Shown here one piece after another: positions 28,480 to 38,133 of a DNA stretch of 64,000 nucleotides. The notes below the pieces were generated by a model, which saw nothing but the letters and a program-made list of their open reading frames with translations, was not told where the DNA came from and made no database searches. Each line of letters opens with the position of its first letter. Position 1 is the first letter of the stretch. Source of the DNA: Solimonas sp. (GTDB taxonomy: Bacteria > Pseudomonadota > Gammaproteobacteria > Nevskiales > Nevskiaceae); contig JASBRP010000002.1 in assembly GCA_030149365.1 (NCBI GenBank), positions 1-64,000 on the forward strand, in the 5' to 3' direction. A program made the translations under genes and the position numbers.

Positions 28480-29547
28480 TCAGGGCGGTGTCGCTGTGCG
28501 ATTTGCAGGGGCCGCGATCACCTTGGCCCCCTTGGAGACCTTCTGCAGCCCGGAGGTGATGACCGTCTCGCCGGCCTTGAGCCCGCTGCTGACTTCGGCG
28601 CGGCCCGGGTCGCGCTGGCCGAGCTTGATCTCGCGCTCCTGGGCGACGCCCTCGTTGACGACGTAGACGAACTGCTGCTCGCCGCGCGGGAACACGGCCT
28701 GCTCGGGAACCACGACCACCTCGTCGCGGACGCCGGTCTGCAGCCGTATGCGCGCGAACAGGCCGGGACGCAGGCGCCCGTCAGCATTCGCCAGTCGCGC
28801 GCGCAGGCCGACCGAGCGCGTGGTGTCGGCCACGCGAGGTTCGATGGCGTAGACCTCGCCGCGGAAGCGCTCGCCCGGCCAGGCGTCGAGCTCGATGTCC
28901 AGCGGCTGGCCGGCCGAGAGCTGCGGCAGCGCCAGCTCCGGCACGCGGAAGTCGATCTTGACGCTGGACATGGCCTCCAGGTTGACCAGTGCCTGCCCGG
29001 GATTCACATAGTCGCCGGGGCTGACCTGGCGCAGGCCGGCGACGCCGGCAAAGGGGGCGGTGATGCGGGTCTTGGCGAGCTGGGCCTGGGCCAGCGCGAG
29101 GCTGGCGGCGGCCGAGTCCTGGGCCGAGGACAGGGTGTCGCGTTCCTGCTGGCTGATCAGCTTGCGCTCGAACAACTCCAGGCCGCGCTGCTGGTTGCGT
29201 TGCGTCAGGCGGTGATCCGCGACGGCCTGCGCAAGCTGGGCGCGGTGCACGGCGTCATCCAGCTCGAACAGCAGCTGGCCCCGGCTGACCGGGCGGCCCT
29301 CCTCGAAGCCGATGCGGGCGATCCGGCCGGCGATTTCCGGGCTCAGCGTCACCGATTCGTCCGAGCGGACGCTGCCTACGGCCACGATCTCGCGCGACAG
29401 GCTGGCGGTGCCGATGGTGGCCATCTCCACCGCCACCGGCGGCTTGGCCGCCTTGGCCGGGTCGGGCTGGCCGCCCTCGCTCTTGTTGCAGGCGCAAAGG
29501 CCCAGGCAGGACAGCAGCAGCAGCGTCGGGAGGCGACGGAGGATCAT
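28480..29547 (-). CDS. RND periplasmic adaptor (membrane fusion protein) without adjacent pump
   Basis: 355 residues from ATG 29547 (a longer frame exists but lacks a signal). Lipoprotein signal LGLCAC with Cys20. Adaptor order: lipoyl half (VTLSPEIAGRIARIGFEEG), helical hairpin (RNQQRGLELFERKLISQQER), second half (TAPFAGVAGLRQVSPGDYVN), beta-barrel, and ending SGLKAGETVITSGLQKVSKG. This subtype normally pairs with pumps beginning 'MWxxDxSVKRPV'. The neighbouring exporter is MMPL-type and does not fit, whereas a matching orphan pump lies at 46921-50043. Confidence 0.9.
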   Translation of the reverse strand: MILRRLPTLLLLSCLGLCACNKSEGGQPDPAKAAKPPVAVEMATIGTASLSREIVAVGSVRSDESVTLSPEIAGRIARIGFEEGRPVSRGQLLFELDDAVHRAQLAQAVADHRLTQRNQQRGLELFERKLISQQERDTLSSAQDSAAASLALAQAQLAKTRITAPFAGVAGLRQVSPGDYVNPGQALVNLEAMSSVKIDFRVPELALPQLSAGQPLDIELDAWPGERFRGEVYAIEPRVADTTRSVGLRARLANADGRLRPGLFARIRLQTGVRDEVVVVPEQAVFPRGEQQFVYVVNEGVAQEREIKLGQRDPGRAEVSSGLKAGETVITSGLQKVSKGAKVIAAPANRTATPP

Positions 29548-29611
29548 CGGGGGTGGGTCTTGGCTGCGGCTCGGCGGATTTCCCAAGCTTAGCAAGCTTT
29601 GTGACCTGCCC

Positions 29612-30301
29612 TTATTGCGATTCCCGAAGACGGTAGCCAACCCCGGGCTCGGTCACGATCAGGCTGGGTCGCTCCGGATCGGGCTCCAGCTTGGCGCGCA
29701 GCTGGCGGATGTAAACCCGCAGGTACTGTACGTCGGCCTCCAGCTCGCTGCCCCAGACGGCTCGCAGCAGGTGGCGATGGGTCAGCACCTTGCCGGCGTG
29801 CAGGACCAGCTGCTGCAGTATCTCGTATTCCTTGGGCGAGAGGTGCAACGCCGCTTCGTCCAGCAGCACCTGGCGCCGCACCAGGTCTACCGCCAGGCGG
29901 CCGTTGCGGTAGACCGGCCGGGCGCCCTGCTGCTGCAGGCGATGGCGCAGCGCGGCGCGGATGCGCGCCATCAGCTCCTCGGCGCCGAAGGGCTTGGTGA
30001 CGTAGTCGTCGGCGCCCTCGTCGAGCGCCTGCACCTTGCCGGCTTCGCCGTCGCGGCTGCTGAGCACGATCACCGGCACCGGCGACAGGCCGCGGATGTC
30101 GCGCAGCAGGTCCAGGCCGTCACGGTCCGGCAGGCCCAGGTCCAGCAGCACCAGGTCGGGGCGCTGCTCGCGCACCGCCTGCAGGGCATGCGCGGCATTG
30201 CCGGCCTCCAGCACCTCGAAACGGTGTGCACCCAGCGTGGTGCGCAGCAGCCGGCGGATCGGCACTTCGTCGTCCACCACCAGGATCTTGCCGGCATCCA
30301 T
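29612..30301 (-). CDS. kdpE: KdpE response regulator
   Basis: 229 residues from ATG 30301, overlapping the kdpD stop by one base (TGATG); a GTG one codon earlier is possible. Receiver domain with Asp54 in LVLLDLGLPDRDGLDLL, then an OmpR-type winged helix ending PGVGYRLRES. Activates kdpFABC when phosphorylated by KdpD under K+ limitation or osmotic stress. Last gene of the kdp cluster. Confidence 0.95.
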   Translation of the reverse strand: MDAGKILVVDDEVPIRRLLRTTLGAHRFEVLEAGNAAHALQAVREQRPDLVLLDLGLPDRDGLDLLRDIRGLSPVPVIVLSSRDGEAGKVQALDEGADDYVTKPFGAEELMARIRAALRHRLQQQGARPVYRNGRLAVDLVRRQVLLDEAALHLSPKEYEILQQLVLHAGKVLTHRHLLRAVWGSELEADVQYLRVYIRQLRAKLEPDPERPSLIVTEPGVGYRLRESQ

Positions 30302-32988
30302 CACGGGGTCTCCGCCAGGGTCACGAACAGCGAAGAGGGCAGCTCGATCTCGAACACGCTGCCGCTGCGCTCACGCCGGTTGCGTGCGCGGATACGCCCG
30401 CCCATGGCATCCACGAAGCCGCGGCAGACCGCCAGGCCCAGGCCGATGCCCGCGCGCTGGCGATCGCCGCCGCGGATGCGGAAGAAAGGGTCGAAGATGC
30501 GTTGCAGGTCGGCCTCGGGAATGCCGGGCCCTTCGTCGCGGACCTCGATCGATACGGCGTAGCGGTGCCGCTGCACCGAGACCTCGATGCGCGAGCCCTC
30601 GGGCGCGTACTTGCCGGCATTCTCCAGCAGGTTCACCAGCACCTGCTCCGTCAGCACGAAGTCCAGGGTCAGCATCGGCAGGTCCGGCGCGTAGGCGGTG
30701 GTGACCGTATGGCGCTCCAGCAGGCGCGCGGTGCGCTGCAGGGCCGAGCCCACGATCTCCTGCAGGTCGCAGCTCTCGCGCCGTGGCTGCAGGGCGCCGG
30801 CGTCGAGCCGGGTCATGTCCAGCAGATTGCCGACGAAGCGGTGCATGCGCTCGGTCTCGTCCTGCGCGGTGGTCAGCAGCTCCTCGCGCTGCGCCTCGTC
30901 GTACATCGCGCCGTAGGAGCGCAAGGAGGAGATCGAGCCCATGATGCTGGCCAGCGGGGTGCGCAGGTCGTGCGAGATCGAGGTCAGCAGGGCCGAGCGC
31001 AGCTGCTCGGTCTCGGCCAGCATGCGGGCCTGGTCGATCTGCCGGGCCAGGCGGATACGCTCCACGGTGATGGCGGTGAGGTCCGCGATGGTATCGACCA
31101 TGCGCCGCTCGGGCGGCGTCAGGCGCGCTGCCGAATCACTGCGCTGCACGCCGAGCACGCCAACGGTGCCGGCCGGGGTGCGCAGCGGCACGAACAGCCG
31201 GCTGGTACCGGGCAGGGTGTCGGCCCCGTTGCCGGTCGCCTCGCCCTTGTCGAAGCACCATTGCGCGGCCGCCAGGTCCTTCTCGTCCATGCCGCCCTCG
31301 GCCTGCAGCCGCTTGCCGTCGTCGCCGGGCAGCAGCATCACGGCCTGCAGGTCGAGGATGCGGGCGGCTTGCGCGGTAGTGACGCTGGCGAGATCGTCGA
31401 GCTTGCGCAGGCCGGCGAGCCGGCGCGTGAAGTTGAGCAACTCGGCGTTGTCGTAGGCCTGCTCGCGGGTGGCCAGGGCCTGCTGGCGCAGGCGTGCCAT
31501 CAGCTGGCTGACCACCACCGATACCGCGATGAAGAACACCAGCGACAGCACGTTGGCGGGATCGCCCACCGTGAAGGTGTAGCGCGGGCCGAGGAAGAAG
31601 AAGTTGTAGGCGGCGGAGCTGGCCAGTGCCGCGTAGAGGCTGGGCACCATGCCGTAGCGGGTGGCGCTGAGCATCACCGCGGCCAGGAAGATCAGGGCGA
31701 CGTTGTGGACCTGCGTCACGGCATGCAGCGACCAGCCCAGGCCGGTGGCCGCCGCCACCAGCAGGGTCACCGGCAGCAGCGCCGGCAGGTTCCAGCCCTC
31801 GGTGCCGGCGCGATGGCGTGGAGAACGACGGCTGTCCGCCTGCGGATCGGCCACCACGTGGATCGAGATGTTGCGCGCGCGCCGCACCAGCTGGTCCACC
31901 ACCGAGCCGTGCAGCAGCTCGAACCAGCGGCTGCGCCGAGACTTGCCGCTGACGATGTGGGTGATGTTGTGCTCGCGGGCGTAGGCGAGCAGGTCGCCGG
32001 CGATGTCGCTGCTGCCGGCGATCGACAGGGCATTGCCGTCCAGCCGCTCGGCCAGGCGCAGGTTCTCCGCCACCTGGTCGCGCTGTGCCTCGTCCAGCTG
32101 CAGGCTGCGGGCGGTCTCCAGGTACAGCGCGGTCCAGGGCGCATCCAGGCGATCGGCGAGGCGCTTGGCGTGACGCACCAGGGCCTGCGAGCCCGGCGAC
32201 TCGTTGACGCAGACCAGCACGCGATCGCCGGCCGGCCAGACCTCCTCGATGCCTTGCGCGCGGCGGTGATGGCGCAACTGGCCATCGACCTGCTCGGCGG
32301 TGCGACGCAGCGCCAGTTCGCGCAGCGCCGTGAGGTTGCCGGTGTTGAAGTAGCCCTGCAGGGCGCGCTCGCCGGCGTCGCCCTGGTAGACCTTGCCCTC
32401 GCGCAGGCGCTCGATCAGCTCGGCCGGCGTGGTGTCGACCACCTCGATCTCGTCGGCCGCGTCCAGGATCGCATCCGGTACCGTCTCCCGCACGCGCACG
32501 CGGGTGATGCTGGCAACGACGTCGTTGAGGCTTTCCAGGTGCTGGATGTTGAGCGTGGACCAGACGTCGATGCCGGCGGCCAGCAGTTCCTGCACGTCCA
32601 GGTAGCGCTTGGGATGACGGCTGCCGGGAGCATTGGTATGCGCCAGCTCGTCCACCAGCACCAGCTGCGGGCGGCGCGACAGGATGGCGTCGAGGTCCAT
32701 CTCCTCGAGCTCACGCCCTTCGTAGGGCACCCGCTGCCGCGGGACCAGCGGCAGGCCTTCGACCAGTGCCAGCGTCTCGCGTCGGCCATGGGTCTCCACG
32801 ATGCCGATCACCACGTCGGTGCCGTCGCGCCGCTTGCGGCGTGCCGACGACAGCATCTCGTAGGTCTTGCCCACGCCCGGCGCGGCGCCGAGGAACACCT
32901 TCAGCTTGCCGCGCTGCTCGCGTTGCGCCCGTTCCAGCAGGGCGTCGGGCGAGGGGCGGGCAGGTTCGGCGTGGGCCGGATGGTTCAT
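30301..32988 (-). CDS. kdpD: KdpD sensor histidine kinase
   Basis: 895 residues, normal length. N-terminal KdpD domain with Walker A GAAPGVGKT (residues 34-42) and VLVDELAHTNAPGSRH; universal-stress-like domain (VLVCVNESPGSQALVRHAKR); four clustered helices (about 400-495); GAF-like region; kinase core with SISHDLRTPLASIMGSISSL and ATP-binding motifs (NLLENAGKYAPEG; VRDEGPGIP; GIGLGLAVCRGFV). Senses K+ status at the inner membrane and phosphorylates KdpE. Lies directly after kdpC. Confidence 0.97.
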   Translation of the reverse strand: MNHPAHAEPARPSPDALLERAQREQRGKLKVFLGAAPGVGKTYEMLSSARRKRRDGTDVVIGIVETHGRRETLALVEGLPLVPRQRVPYEGRELEEMDLDAILSRRPQLVLVDELAHTNAPGSRHPKRYLDVQELLAAGIDVWSTLNIQHLESLNDVVASITRVRVRETVPDAILDAADEIEVVDTTPAELIERLREGKVYQGDAGERALQGYFNTGNLTALRELALRRTAEQVDGQLRHHRRAQGIEEVWPAGDRVLVCVNESPGSQALVRHAKRLADRLDAPWTALYLETARSLQLDEAQRDQVAENLRLAERLDGNALSIAGSSDIAGDLLAYAREHNITHIVSGKSRRSRWFELLHGSVVDQLVRRARNISIHVVADPQADSRRSPRHRAGTEGWNLPALLPVTLLVAAATGLGWSLHAVTQVHNVALIFLAAVMLSATRYGMVPSLYAALASSAAYNFFFLGPRYTFTVGDPANVLSLVFFIAVSVVVSQLMARLRQQALATREQAYDNAELLNFTRRLAGLRKLDDLASVTTAQAARILDLQAVMLLPGDDGKRLQAEGGMDEKDLAAAQWCFDKGEATGNGADTLPGTSRLFVPLRTPAGTVGVLGVQRSDSAARLTPPERRMVDTIADLTAITVERIRLARQIDQARMLAETEQLRSALLTSISHDLRTPLASIMGSISSLRSYGAMYDEAQREELLTTAQDETERMHRFVGNLLDMTRLDAGALQPRRESCDLQEIVGSALQRTARLLERHTVTTAYAPDLPMLTLDFVLTEQVLVNLLENAGKYAPEGSRIEVSVQRHRYAVSIEVRDEGPGIPEADLQRIFDPFFRIRGGDRQRAGIGLGLAVCRGFVDAMGGRIRARNRRERSGSVFEIELPSSLFVTLAETP

Positions 32989-33028
32989 CGGCTCATTCTA
33001 TGCACTCCACCGGGCGCCGGGCAGGCCT

Positions 33029-33640
33029 TCATGGAGCGGTCGGCTGTTCCGCGTCGAGGGCGAGGTTCAAGGTCAGCACGTTGACGCCGGCTTCGCCAAG
33101 GAAGCCCAGGCCGCGGCCCTGGGTATGCTCCCGTATCCGCAGGCGCAGGTGGTCCGGCGACAGGCCCCGGGCCGCGGCGACGCGCGCCACCTGGTACTCC
33201 GCGGCGGCGGGGCTGATGTGCGGGTCCAGGCCGCTGCCGGAGGCGGTCAGCAGGTCCGCCGGGATCGCCTGCCCGGGGTGTGCCGGGCCCAGGCGTTCGG
33301 CATCGGCCCCGATGCGCGCCAGCAGCGCCTTGGAGCTGGGGCCGTAGTTGCTGCCGCTGGACGAGGCCGCGTCGTAGCCGCTGGCGCCGGCGCCGGAGGG
33401 GCGTCCCTGGAAGTACCGCTCACCAGTGAAAGCCTGGCCCAGCAGGGCGGAGCCCACCACCTGGCCGTCTCGCTGCAGCAGGCTGCCGCCGGCCTGCTGC
33501 GGGAAGGCCGCGGCGGCGATGCCGGTCACGGCCAGCGGGTAGATCAGCCCGGTCAGCAGCGTCAGCAACAGGAGCAGGACCAGGGCCGGGCGCAGGATGC
33601 CGGGCTGCGGAGGGGTATCGTTCAGGACATGGATACGCAT
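33029..33640 (-). CDS. kdpC: Potassium-transporting ATPase subunit KdpC
   Basis: 203 residues from ATG 33640. One N-terminal membrane helix (LVLLLLLTLLTGLIYPLAVT), then the periplasmic domain with FQGRPSGAGASGYDAASSSG, SNYGPSSKALLARI, DLLTASGSGLDPHISPAAA and the C-terminal VNVLTLNLALD, all KdpC hallmarks. It stabilises the KdpA-KdpB complex. Starts 11 bases after kdpB. Confidence 0.96.
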   Translation of the reverse strand: MRIHVLNDTPPQPGILRPALVLLLLLTLLTGLIYPLAVTGIAAAAFPQQAGGSLLQRDGQVVGSALLGQAFTGERYFQGRPSGAGASGYDAASSSGSNYGPSSKALLARIGADAERLGPAHPGQAIPADLLTASGSGLDPHISPAAAEYQVARVAAARGLSPDHLRLRIREHTQGRGLGFLGEAGVNVLTLNLALDAEQPTAP

Positions 33641-33651
33641 GGGGTGGCTCC

Positions 33652-35691
33652 TCAAGCCAGGCCGGCAGCCGCGACCAGCAGGTCGATCAGCTTGATGCCG
33701 ATGAAGGGGACGACCAGGCCGCCGAGGCCGTAGATCGCCAGGTTGCGGGACAGCAGGCGCGCCGCCGGCGCGGGCTTGTAGGCCACGCCGCGCAAGGCCA
33801 GCGGAATCAGCGCCAGGATGATCAGTGCGTTGAAGATGATGGCGGACAGGATCGCGGACTGCGGCGAGGCCAGGCCCATGACGTTCAGCGCGCCCAGCTG
33901 CGGGTAGAAGGCGATGAACAGCGCCGGGATGATGGCGAAGTACTTGGCGACGTCGTTGGCGATGCTGAAGGTGGTCAGGGCACCGCGGGTCATCAGCATC
34001 TGCTTGCCGATGCCGACGATCTCGATCAGCTTGGTGGGGTCCGAGTCCAGGTCCACCATGTTGCCGGCCTCGCGCGCCGCGGCGGTGCCGGTCTGCCTGG
34101 CCACGCCGACGTCGGCCTGGGCCAGCGCCGGCGCGTCGTTGGTGCCGTCGCCGCACATCGCCACCAGCTTGCCCTTGGCCTGCTCGGCACGGATCAGCTC
34201 CAGCTTCTTCTCCGGCGTCGCCTGGGCCAGGAAGTCGTCCACGCCGGCCTCCGCGGCGATGGCCGCGGCGGTCATGGGGTTGTCGCCGGTGATCATCACG
34301 GTGCGGATGCCCATGGCGCGCAGCTCGGCGAAGCGCTCGCGGATGCCGCCCTTGACGATGTCCTTGAGCTGCACCACGCCCAGCACGCGTCCGTCGCGCG
34401 CCACGGCCAGCGGAGTGCCGCCGGTCTTGGCGATGCGTGCCGCGATCTCGTCCAGTTCGGGAGGGATCGCATGGCCGGCCGGGTGGGCCTTGACGTAGTC
34501 CTTCACGGCGTCGATGGCGCCTTTGCGTATCTGCTGGCCGTCGACATCCACGCCCGACATGCGCGTCTGCGCGGTGAAGGGGATGAACTTCGCGTTCAGG
34601 GTCGCCATCTCGCGGCCGCGCAGGCCATGCTTCTGCTTGGCCAGGATCACGATGCTGCGGCCCTCCGGCGTTTCGTCCGACAGGCTGGAGAGCTGGGCCG
34701 CATCCACCATCTCGTGTTCATAGACACCCGGCAGCGGCAGGAACGCGGTGGCCTGGCGGTTGCCCAGCGTGATGGTGCCGGTCTTGTCGAGCAGCAGGGT
34801 GTCGACGTCGCCGGCGGCTTCCACCGCACGGCCCGACATGGCCAGCACGTTGAAGCGCACCAGGCGGTTCATGCCGGCGATGCCGATGGCCGACAGCAGC
34901 GCGCCGATGGTGGTGGGGATCAGCGTGACGAACAGTGCCGCCAGCACGATCACCGAGACCTGACCGCCGGCGTAGGTGGCGAAGCCCGGGATGGTGGAGA
35001 CGGCCAGCACGAAGATCAGGCTCATGCCGGCCAGCAGCACGTTCAGCGCGATTTCGTTGGGCGTCTTCTGGCGCGCAGCGCCCTCCACCAGCGAGATCAT
35101 GCGATCAAGGAAGCTGGACCCGCTGGCGGCGGTGATGCGCACCTCGATGGTGTCGGATAGCACGCGCGTGCCGCCGGTGACGGCGGAGCGGTCGCCGCCG
35201 GCCTCGCGGATCACCGGGGCGGATTCGCCGGTGATGGCGGACTCGTCCACCGTGGCCACGCCCAGCACCACGTCGCCATCGCCGGGGATGATCTCGCCGG
35301 CGGCGACACGCACGCGGTCGCCGACGCGCAGCTCGGTGGCGTTGACCGGCTCGATGCGTCCGTCGTGCAGGCGGTTGGCCAGGGTCTGGGTGCGGGTCTT
35401 GCGCAACTCGGCCGCCTGGGCCTTGCCGCGGCCCTCGGCGATGGCTTCGGCGAAGTTGGCGAACAGCACGGTGAACCACAGCCAGCCGATGACCTGGCCG
35501 GAGAACAGCAGTTGCCCGGCACCGGTGACGGCATCGCGCAGGAACAGCGCGGTGGACAGCGCCGCCACCAGCGCGGTGATGAAGATCACCGGGTTGCGGG
35601 CCAGCTTGGCGGGTGCCAGCTTGCGCAAGGCGTCCCTGGCCGCCGGTGCGAGCAGGGCGCGGTCGAACAGCGATTTGCTTTTCTGTGTCAT
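33652..35691 (-). CDS. kdpB: Potassium-transporting P-type ATPase subunit KdpB
   Basis: 679 residues from ATG 35691 (E. coli 682). Phosphorylated Asp302 in [13 protein letters not shown]; actuator TGES ([10 protein letters not shown]); hinge [21 protein letters not shown]-domain KGAIDAV. The catalytic ATP-hydrolysing subunit of the K+ uptake pump in the inner membrane. The start [11 protein letters not shown] with GGTTTCCTCC (minus-strand GGAGG-like) upstream fits the family better than the longer frame. Confidence 0.97.
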   Translation of the reverse strand: MTQKSKSLFDRALLAPAARDALRKLAPAKLARNPVIFITALVAALSTALFLRDAVTGAGQLLFSGQVIGWLWFTVLFANFAEAIAEGRGKAQAAELRKTRTQTLANRLHDGRIEPVNATELRVGDRVRVAAGEIIPGDGDVVLGVATVDESAITGESAPVIREAGGDRSAVTGGTRVLSDTIEVRITAASGSSFLDRMISLVEGAARQKTPNEIALNVLLAGMSLIFVLAVSTIPGFATYAGGQVSVIVLAALFVTLIPTTIGALLSAIGIAGMNRLVRFNVLAMSGRAVEAAGDVDTLLLDKTGTITLGNRQATAFLPLPGVYEHEMVDAAQLSSLSDETPEGRSIVILAKQKHGLRGREMATLNAKFIPFTAQTRMSGVDVDGQQIRKGAIDAVKDYVKAHPAGHAIPPELDEIAARIAKTGGTPLAVARDGRVLGVVQLKDIVKGGIRERFAELRAMGIRTVMITGDNPMTAAAIAAEAGVDDFLAQATPEKKLELIRAEQAKGKLVAMCGDGTNDAPALAQADVGVARQTGTAAAREAGNMVDLDSDPTKLIEIVGIGKQMLMTRGALTTFSIANDVAKYFAIIPALFIAFYPQLGALNVMGLASPQSAILSAIIFNALIILALIPLALRGVAYKPAPAARLLSRNLAIYGLGGLVVPFIGIKLIDLLVAAAGLA

Positions 35692-35701
35692 GGAGGAAAC
35701 C

Positions 35702-37402
35702 TCAGTAGCTGCTGCCCTGCAGCAGCGCGAAGTGCTCGGCAATAGGCCCCAGCGCCAGGGCCGGGAAGAAGGTCAGCCCGCCGACGATCAGCACCACGCC
35801 GACCAGCAGCGCCACGAACAGGCCGTTGTTGGTGGGGAAGGTGCCGGCCGAGGGCGCCACCGTGTTCTTGGCGCCCAGCGAGCCGGCGATGGCCAGCATC
35901 GGCAGGATGACGGCGAAGCGGCCCAGCAGCATCGCGATGCCCAGCGTGGCGTTGTAGAACGGCGAGTTGGCGGTGAGTCCGGCAAAGGCGCTGCCGTTGT
36001 TGGCGGCGGCGGACGTGAAGGCGTACAGCATCTCGCTGAAGCCATGCGGACCCTGGTCCTGCAGACCGGCCAGCCCGGCGTCCAGCACGCTGGCCAGCGC
36101 GGTGAAGCCCAGGATGCACAGCGGCGAGGCCAGGATCGCCAGCACCGTCAGCTTGACCTCGCGCGCCTCGATCTTCTTGCCGAGATATTCCGGCGTGCGG
36201 CCCACCATCAGGCCGGCGATGAACACCGCCAGGATCACGAACAAGAGCATGCCGTAGAGGCCGGCACCGACGCCGCCGATGACGACCTCGCCGAGTTGCA
36301 TGTTGATCATCGGGATCATGCCGGCCAGCGGCATCAGGCTGTCGTGCATGGCGTTGACCGCACCACAGGACGCGGCCGTGGTGACCACGGCGAACAGCAT
36401 CGAGGCGGCGATGCCGAAGCGGGTCTCCTTGCCCTCCATGTTGGCGTCCACGCCGGCGGCCTGCAGCAGCGGGTTGGGGACGCTCTCGGCCCAGTAGGCC
36501 GCGGCGATACCCATCAGGAACAGGATGCCCATCGCGCCGAAGATGGCCCAGCCCTGCTTCTCGTCGCCGACCATGCGCCCGAACACGTTGGTCAGTGCGG
36601 CGCCGATGGCGAAGATCGAGAGCATCTGCACGAAGTTGGTCAGTGCGGTGGGGTTCTCGAAGGGATGCGCGGAGTTGGCGTTCATAAAGCCGCCGCCGTT
36701 GGTGCCCAGTATCTTGATCGCCTCCTGCGAGGCGATGGGGCCTTGGGCGATCAACTGCTTTGCGCCTTCCAGCGTGGTGGCCTCGCTATAGGGCAGCAGG
36801 TTCTGCGGCACGCCCTGCCAGACCAGGAACAGCGCATAGGGCAGGCACAGCGGCAACAGGATGTAGAGCGTGACGCGCGTCAGGTCCGCCCAGAAGTTGC
36901 CGAGGGCCTGGGCCTGGCGCCGGGCGAAGCCGCGCGCCAGTGCAATTGCCAGGGCGATACCGGTGGCGGCCGATACGAAGTTCTGCACCGTCAGCCCCAG
37001 CATCTGGCTGAGGTAGCTCATGGTGGCTTCGCCGCCATAAGACTGCCAGTTGGTGTTGGTGACGAAGCTGATGGCGGTGTTGAAGGCCAGGTGCGGGCTC
37101 AGCGCCGGCAGGCCTTGCGGGTTCAGCGGCAGCCATTGCTGCGTACGCAGGATCAGGTACAGCAGGATGAAGCCGGCGAAGTTGAAGGCCAGCATCGCCA
37201 TGGCGTAGCCGGCCCAGGATTGCTCGCGCTGCGGGTCGACGCCCGCGGCCTTGTAGAACAGGCGCTCCAGCGGGCCCAGCATGATGGACAAGCCATGACG
37301 CTGGCCTTCGACCACGCGAAGGATGTAGCCGCCCAGCGGGCGGATCAGCAGGATGATGAGGCCGCAGAAGACGAGGATCTGCAGCCAGCCGTTGGCGGTC
37401 AT
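35702..37402 (-). CDS. kdpA: Potassium-transporting ATPase subunit KdpA
   Basis: 566 residues, usual length, ten or more membrane helices. Four selectivity-filter repeats of the KtrB/TrkH type are visible, including [51 protein letters not shown] and [14 protein letters not shown]. Binds and translocates K+. Follows kdpF by 16 bases. Confidence 0.97.
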   Translation of the reverse strand: MTANGWLQILVFCGLIILLIRPLGGYILRVVEGQRHGLSIMLGPLERLFYKAAGVDPQREQSWAGYAMAMLAFNFAGFILLYLILRTQQWLPLNPQGLPALSPHLAFNTAISFVTNTNWQSYGGEATMSYLSQMLGLTVQNFVSAATGIALAIALARGFARRQAQALGNFWADLTRVTLYILLPLCLPYALFLVWQGVPQNLLPYSEATTLEGAKQLIAQGPIASQEAIKILGTNGGGFMNANSAHPFENPTALTNFVQMLSIFAIGAALTNVFGRMVGDEKQGWAIFGAMGILFLMGIAAAYWAESVPNPLLQAAGVDANMEGKETRFGIAASMLFAVVTTAASCGAVNAMHDSLMPLAGMIPMINMQLGEVVIGGVGAGLYGMLLFVILAVFIAGLMVGRTPEYLGKKIEAREVKLTVLAILASPLCILGFTALASVLDAGLAGLQDQGPHGFSEMLYAFTSAAANNGSAFAGLTANSPFYNATLGIAMLLGRFAVILPMLAIAGSLGAKNTVAPSAGTFPTNNGLFVALLVGVVLIVGGLTFFPALALGPIAEHFALLQGSSY

Positions 37403-37418
37403 CGAAAGACTCCCGGAT

Positions 37419-37508
37419 TCAGAAACGTTCCGCGCGGATCAGCGCGTAGAGGAGGTAGAACAGCGTGCCCAGGGCCACGCCGCCACCCAGCAGGTAGTCG
37501 AAGGCCAT
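37419..37508 (-). CDS. kdpF: Potassium-transporting ATPase subunit KdpF (29 aa)
   Basis: A 29-codon gene, ATG 37508 to TGA 37419, immediately upstream of kdpA. The product ([17 protein letters not shown], then [12 protein letters not shown]) is a single membrane helix with the conserved 'MxFDYxLGG ... LLYALxRxERF' KdpF pattern. It stabilises the KdpABC complex in the inner membrane. Confidence 0.93.
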   Translation of the reverse strand: MAFDYLLGGGVALGTLFYLLYALIRAERF

Positions 37509-37510
37509 GG

Positions 37511-37594
37511 TCAGAGTTTCCCCGCGCCCTTGGTATAGAGGACCAGCAGTGCGAAACCCAGCACGCCGAGTCCGAGAAAGATGAAGTCGCCCAT
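37511..37594 (-). CDS. 27-aa single-helix microprotein leading the kdp operon
   Basis: ATG 37594 to TGA 37511, two bases before the kdpF start codon region, with an AGGAGC ribosome site 7 bases upstream. The product (MGDFIFLGLGVLGFAL, LVLYTKGAGKL) is one hydrophobic helix with a basic C-terminus. Similar tiny ORFs with a 'LYxxGxxKL/ERL' ending are, to my recollection, often found just ahead of kdpF in GC-rich Proteobacteria but are usually left unannotated. Its tight spacing and good ribosome site argue that it is translated. Confidence 0.7.
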   Translation of the reverse strand: MGDFIFLGLGVLGFALLVLYTKGAGKL

Positions 37595-37682
37595 CGAGAA
37601 GCTCCTGGACCGCGATGATTGCGGCGCGGCCATTAAGCGCGCCGCGGCCGTAGGAATTCGAGGAAGGACCGGCGGTCCGGAC

Positions 37683-37699
37683 ATAAAGGAAAGATAAAG
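37683..37699 (-). promoter_or_regulatory. Candidate KdpE binding site
   Basis: Read on the minus strand the sequence is CTTTATCTTTCCTTTAT: two CTTTAT units with an 11-base period, T-rich as in known KdpE sites and with OmpR-family spacing. It lies about 90 bases upstream of the first ORF of the kdp operon. Confidence 0.5.
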
Positions 37700-37720
37700 A
37701 TCGCCGGTGCTCGCCAGCGC

Positions 37721-38020
37721 CTAGATGAAGCGCTCGGCCTGCCGCGCAAGGGCGGCGGGCTCGCAGGCCTGCGCCACCAGGTAGACCTGGCGGCCGGGGG
37801 CGGCGCCCAGGACCAGGCCGGCGGCGATGGCGCCGGCACCGATGGCGGCGATGGCCAGGCGTGCCGGGCCCTGCCAGGCGGAGAGGAATTCGGAGAGTGC
37901 GGCGAGGCCGGCGTGATCGTTGCGGAAGGCGAGGCGGGCGAGTTGCCGGCCGTCGCGGCGGACGTCGACCTTCACCTCATGCGGCTGGATGTCGATGCCG
38001 ACGCAGAGCGCGCTGTCCAT
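37721..38020 (-). CDS. IS110-transposase N-terminal-like small protein, probably non-catalytic
   Basis: 99 residues from ATG 38020. The sequence VGIDIQPHEVKVDVRRDGRQ ... FRNDHAGLAALSEFL follows the N-terminal RuvC-like half of IS110 transposases ('VGIDVSKxxLDV...NDxxGxxALxxWL'). The first Asp is kept, but the expected Glu position (usually VVLEATG) reads LAIAAIG, so the DEDD site is broken. The rest of the transposase is missing. It could be a decayed or domesticated fragment. No inverted repeats or second domain are visible nearby. It lies between TetR and the kdp promoter. Confidence 0.55.
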   Translation of the reverse strand: MDSALCVGIDIQPHEVKVDVRRDGRQLARLAFRNDHAGLAALSEFLSAWQGPARLAIAAIGAGAIAAGLVLGAAPGRQVYLVAQACEPAALARQAERFI

Positions 38021-38133
38021 GTGCGGGTACCTGTGACGGGGCGGATCGCCCCGTGGCACAAGGTAGGGACAGCGGTATAAATTGGGGGTGAAGAACGGCG
38101 GCCCTGGCATCAAGGCCGCATAAAGACCGCCGC

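Noticed and set aside
30226..33084. 952-codon open frame on the plus strand
   Set aside because: Antisense to kdpD and kdpE, with low-complexity His/Arg/Gln composition; shadow of real genes.
34976..37618. 880-codon open frame on the plus strand
   Set aside because: Antisense to kdpA and kdpB; no recognisable domain.
37721..38020. Active IS110 insertion sequence
   Set aside because: Only the N-terminal half-domain is present, the catalytic Glu is missing, and no second domain or element ends are visible.
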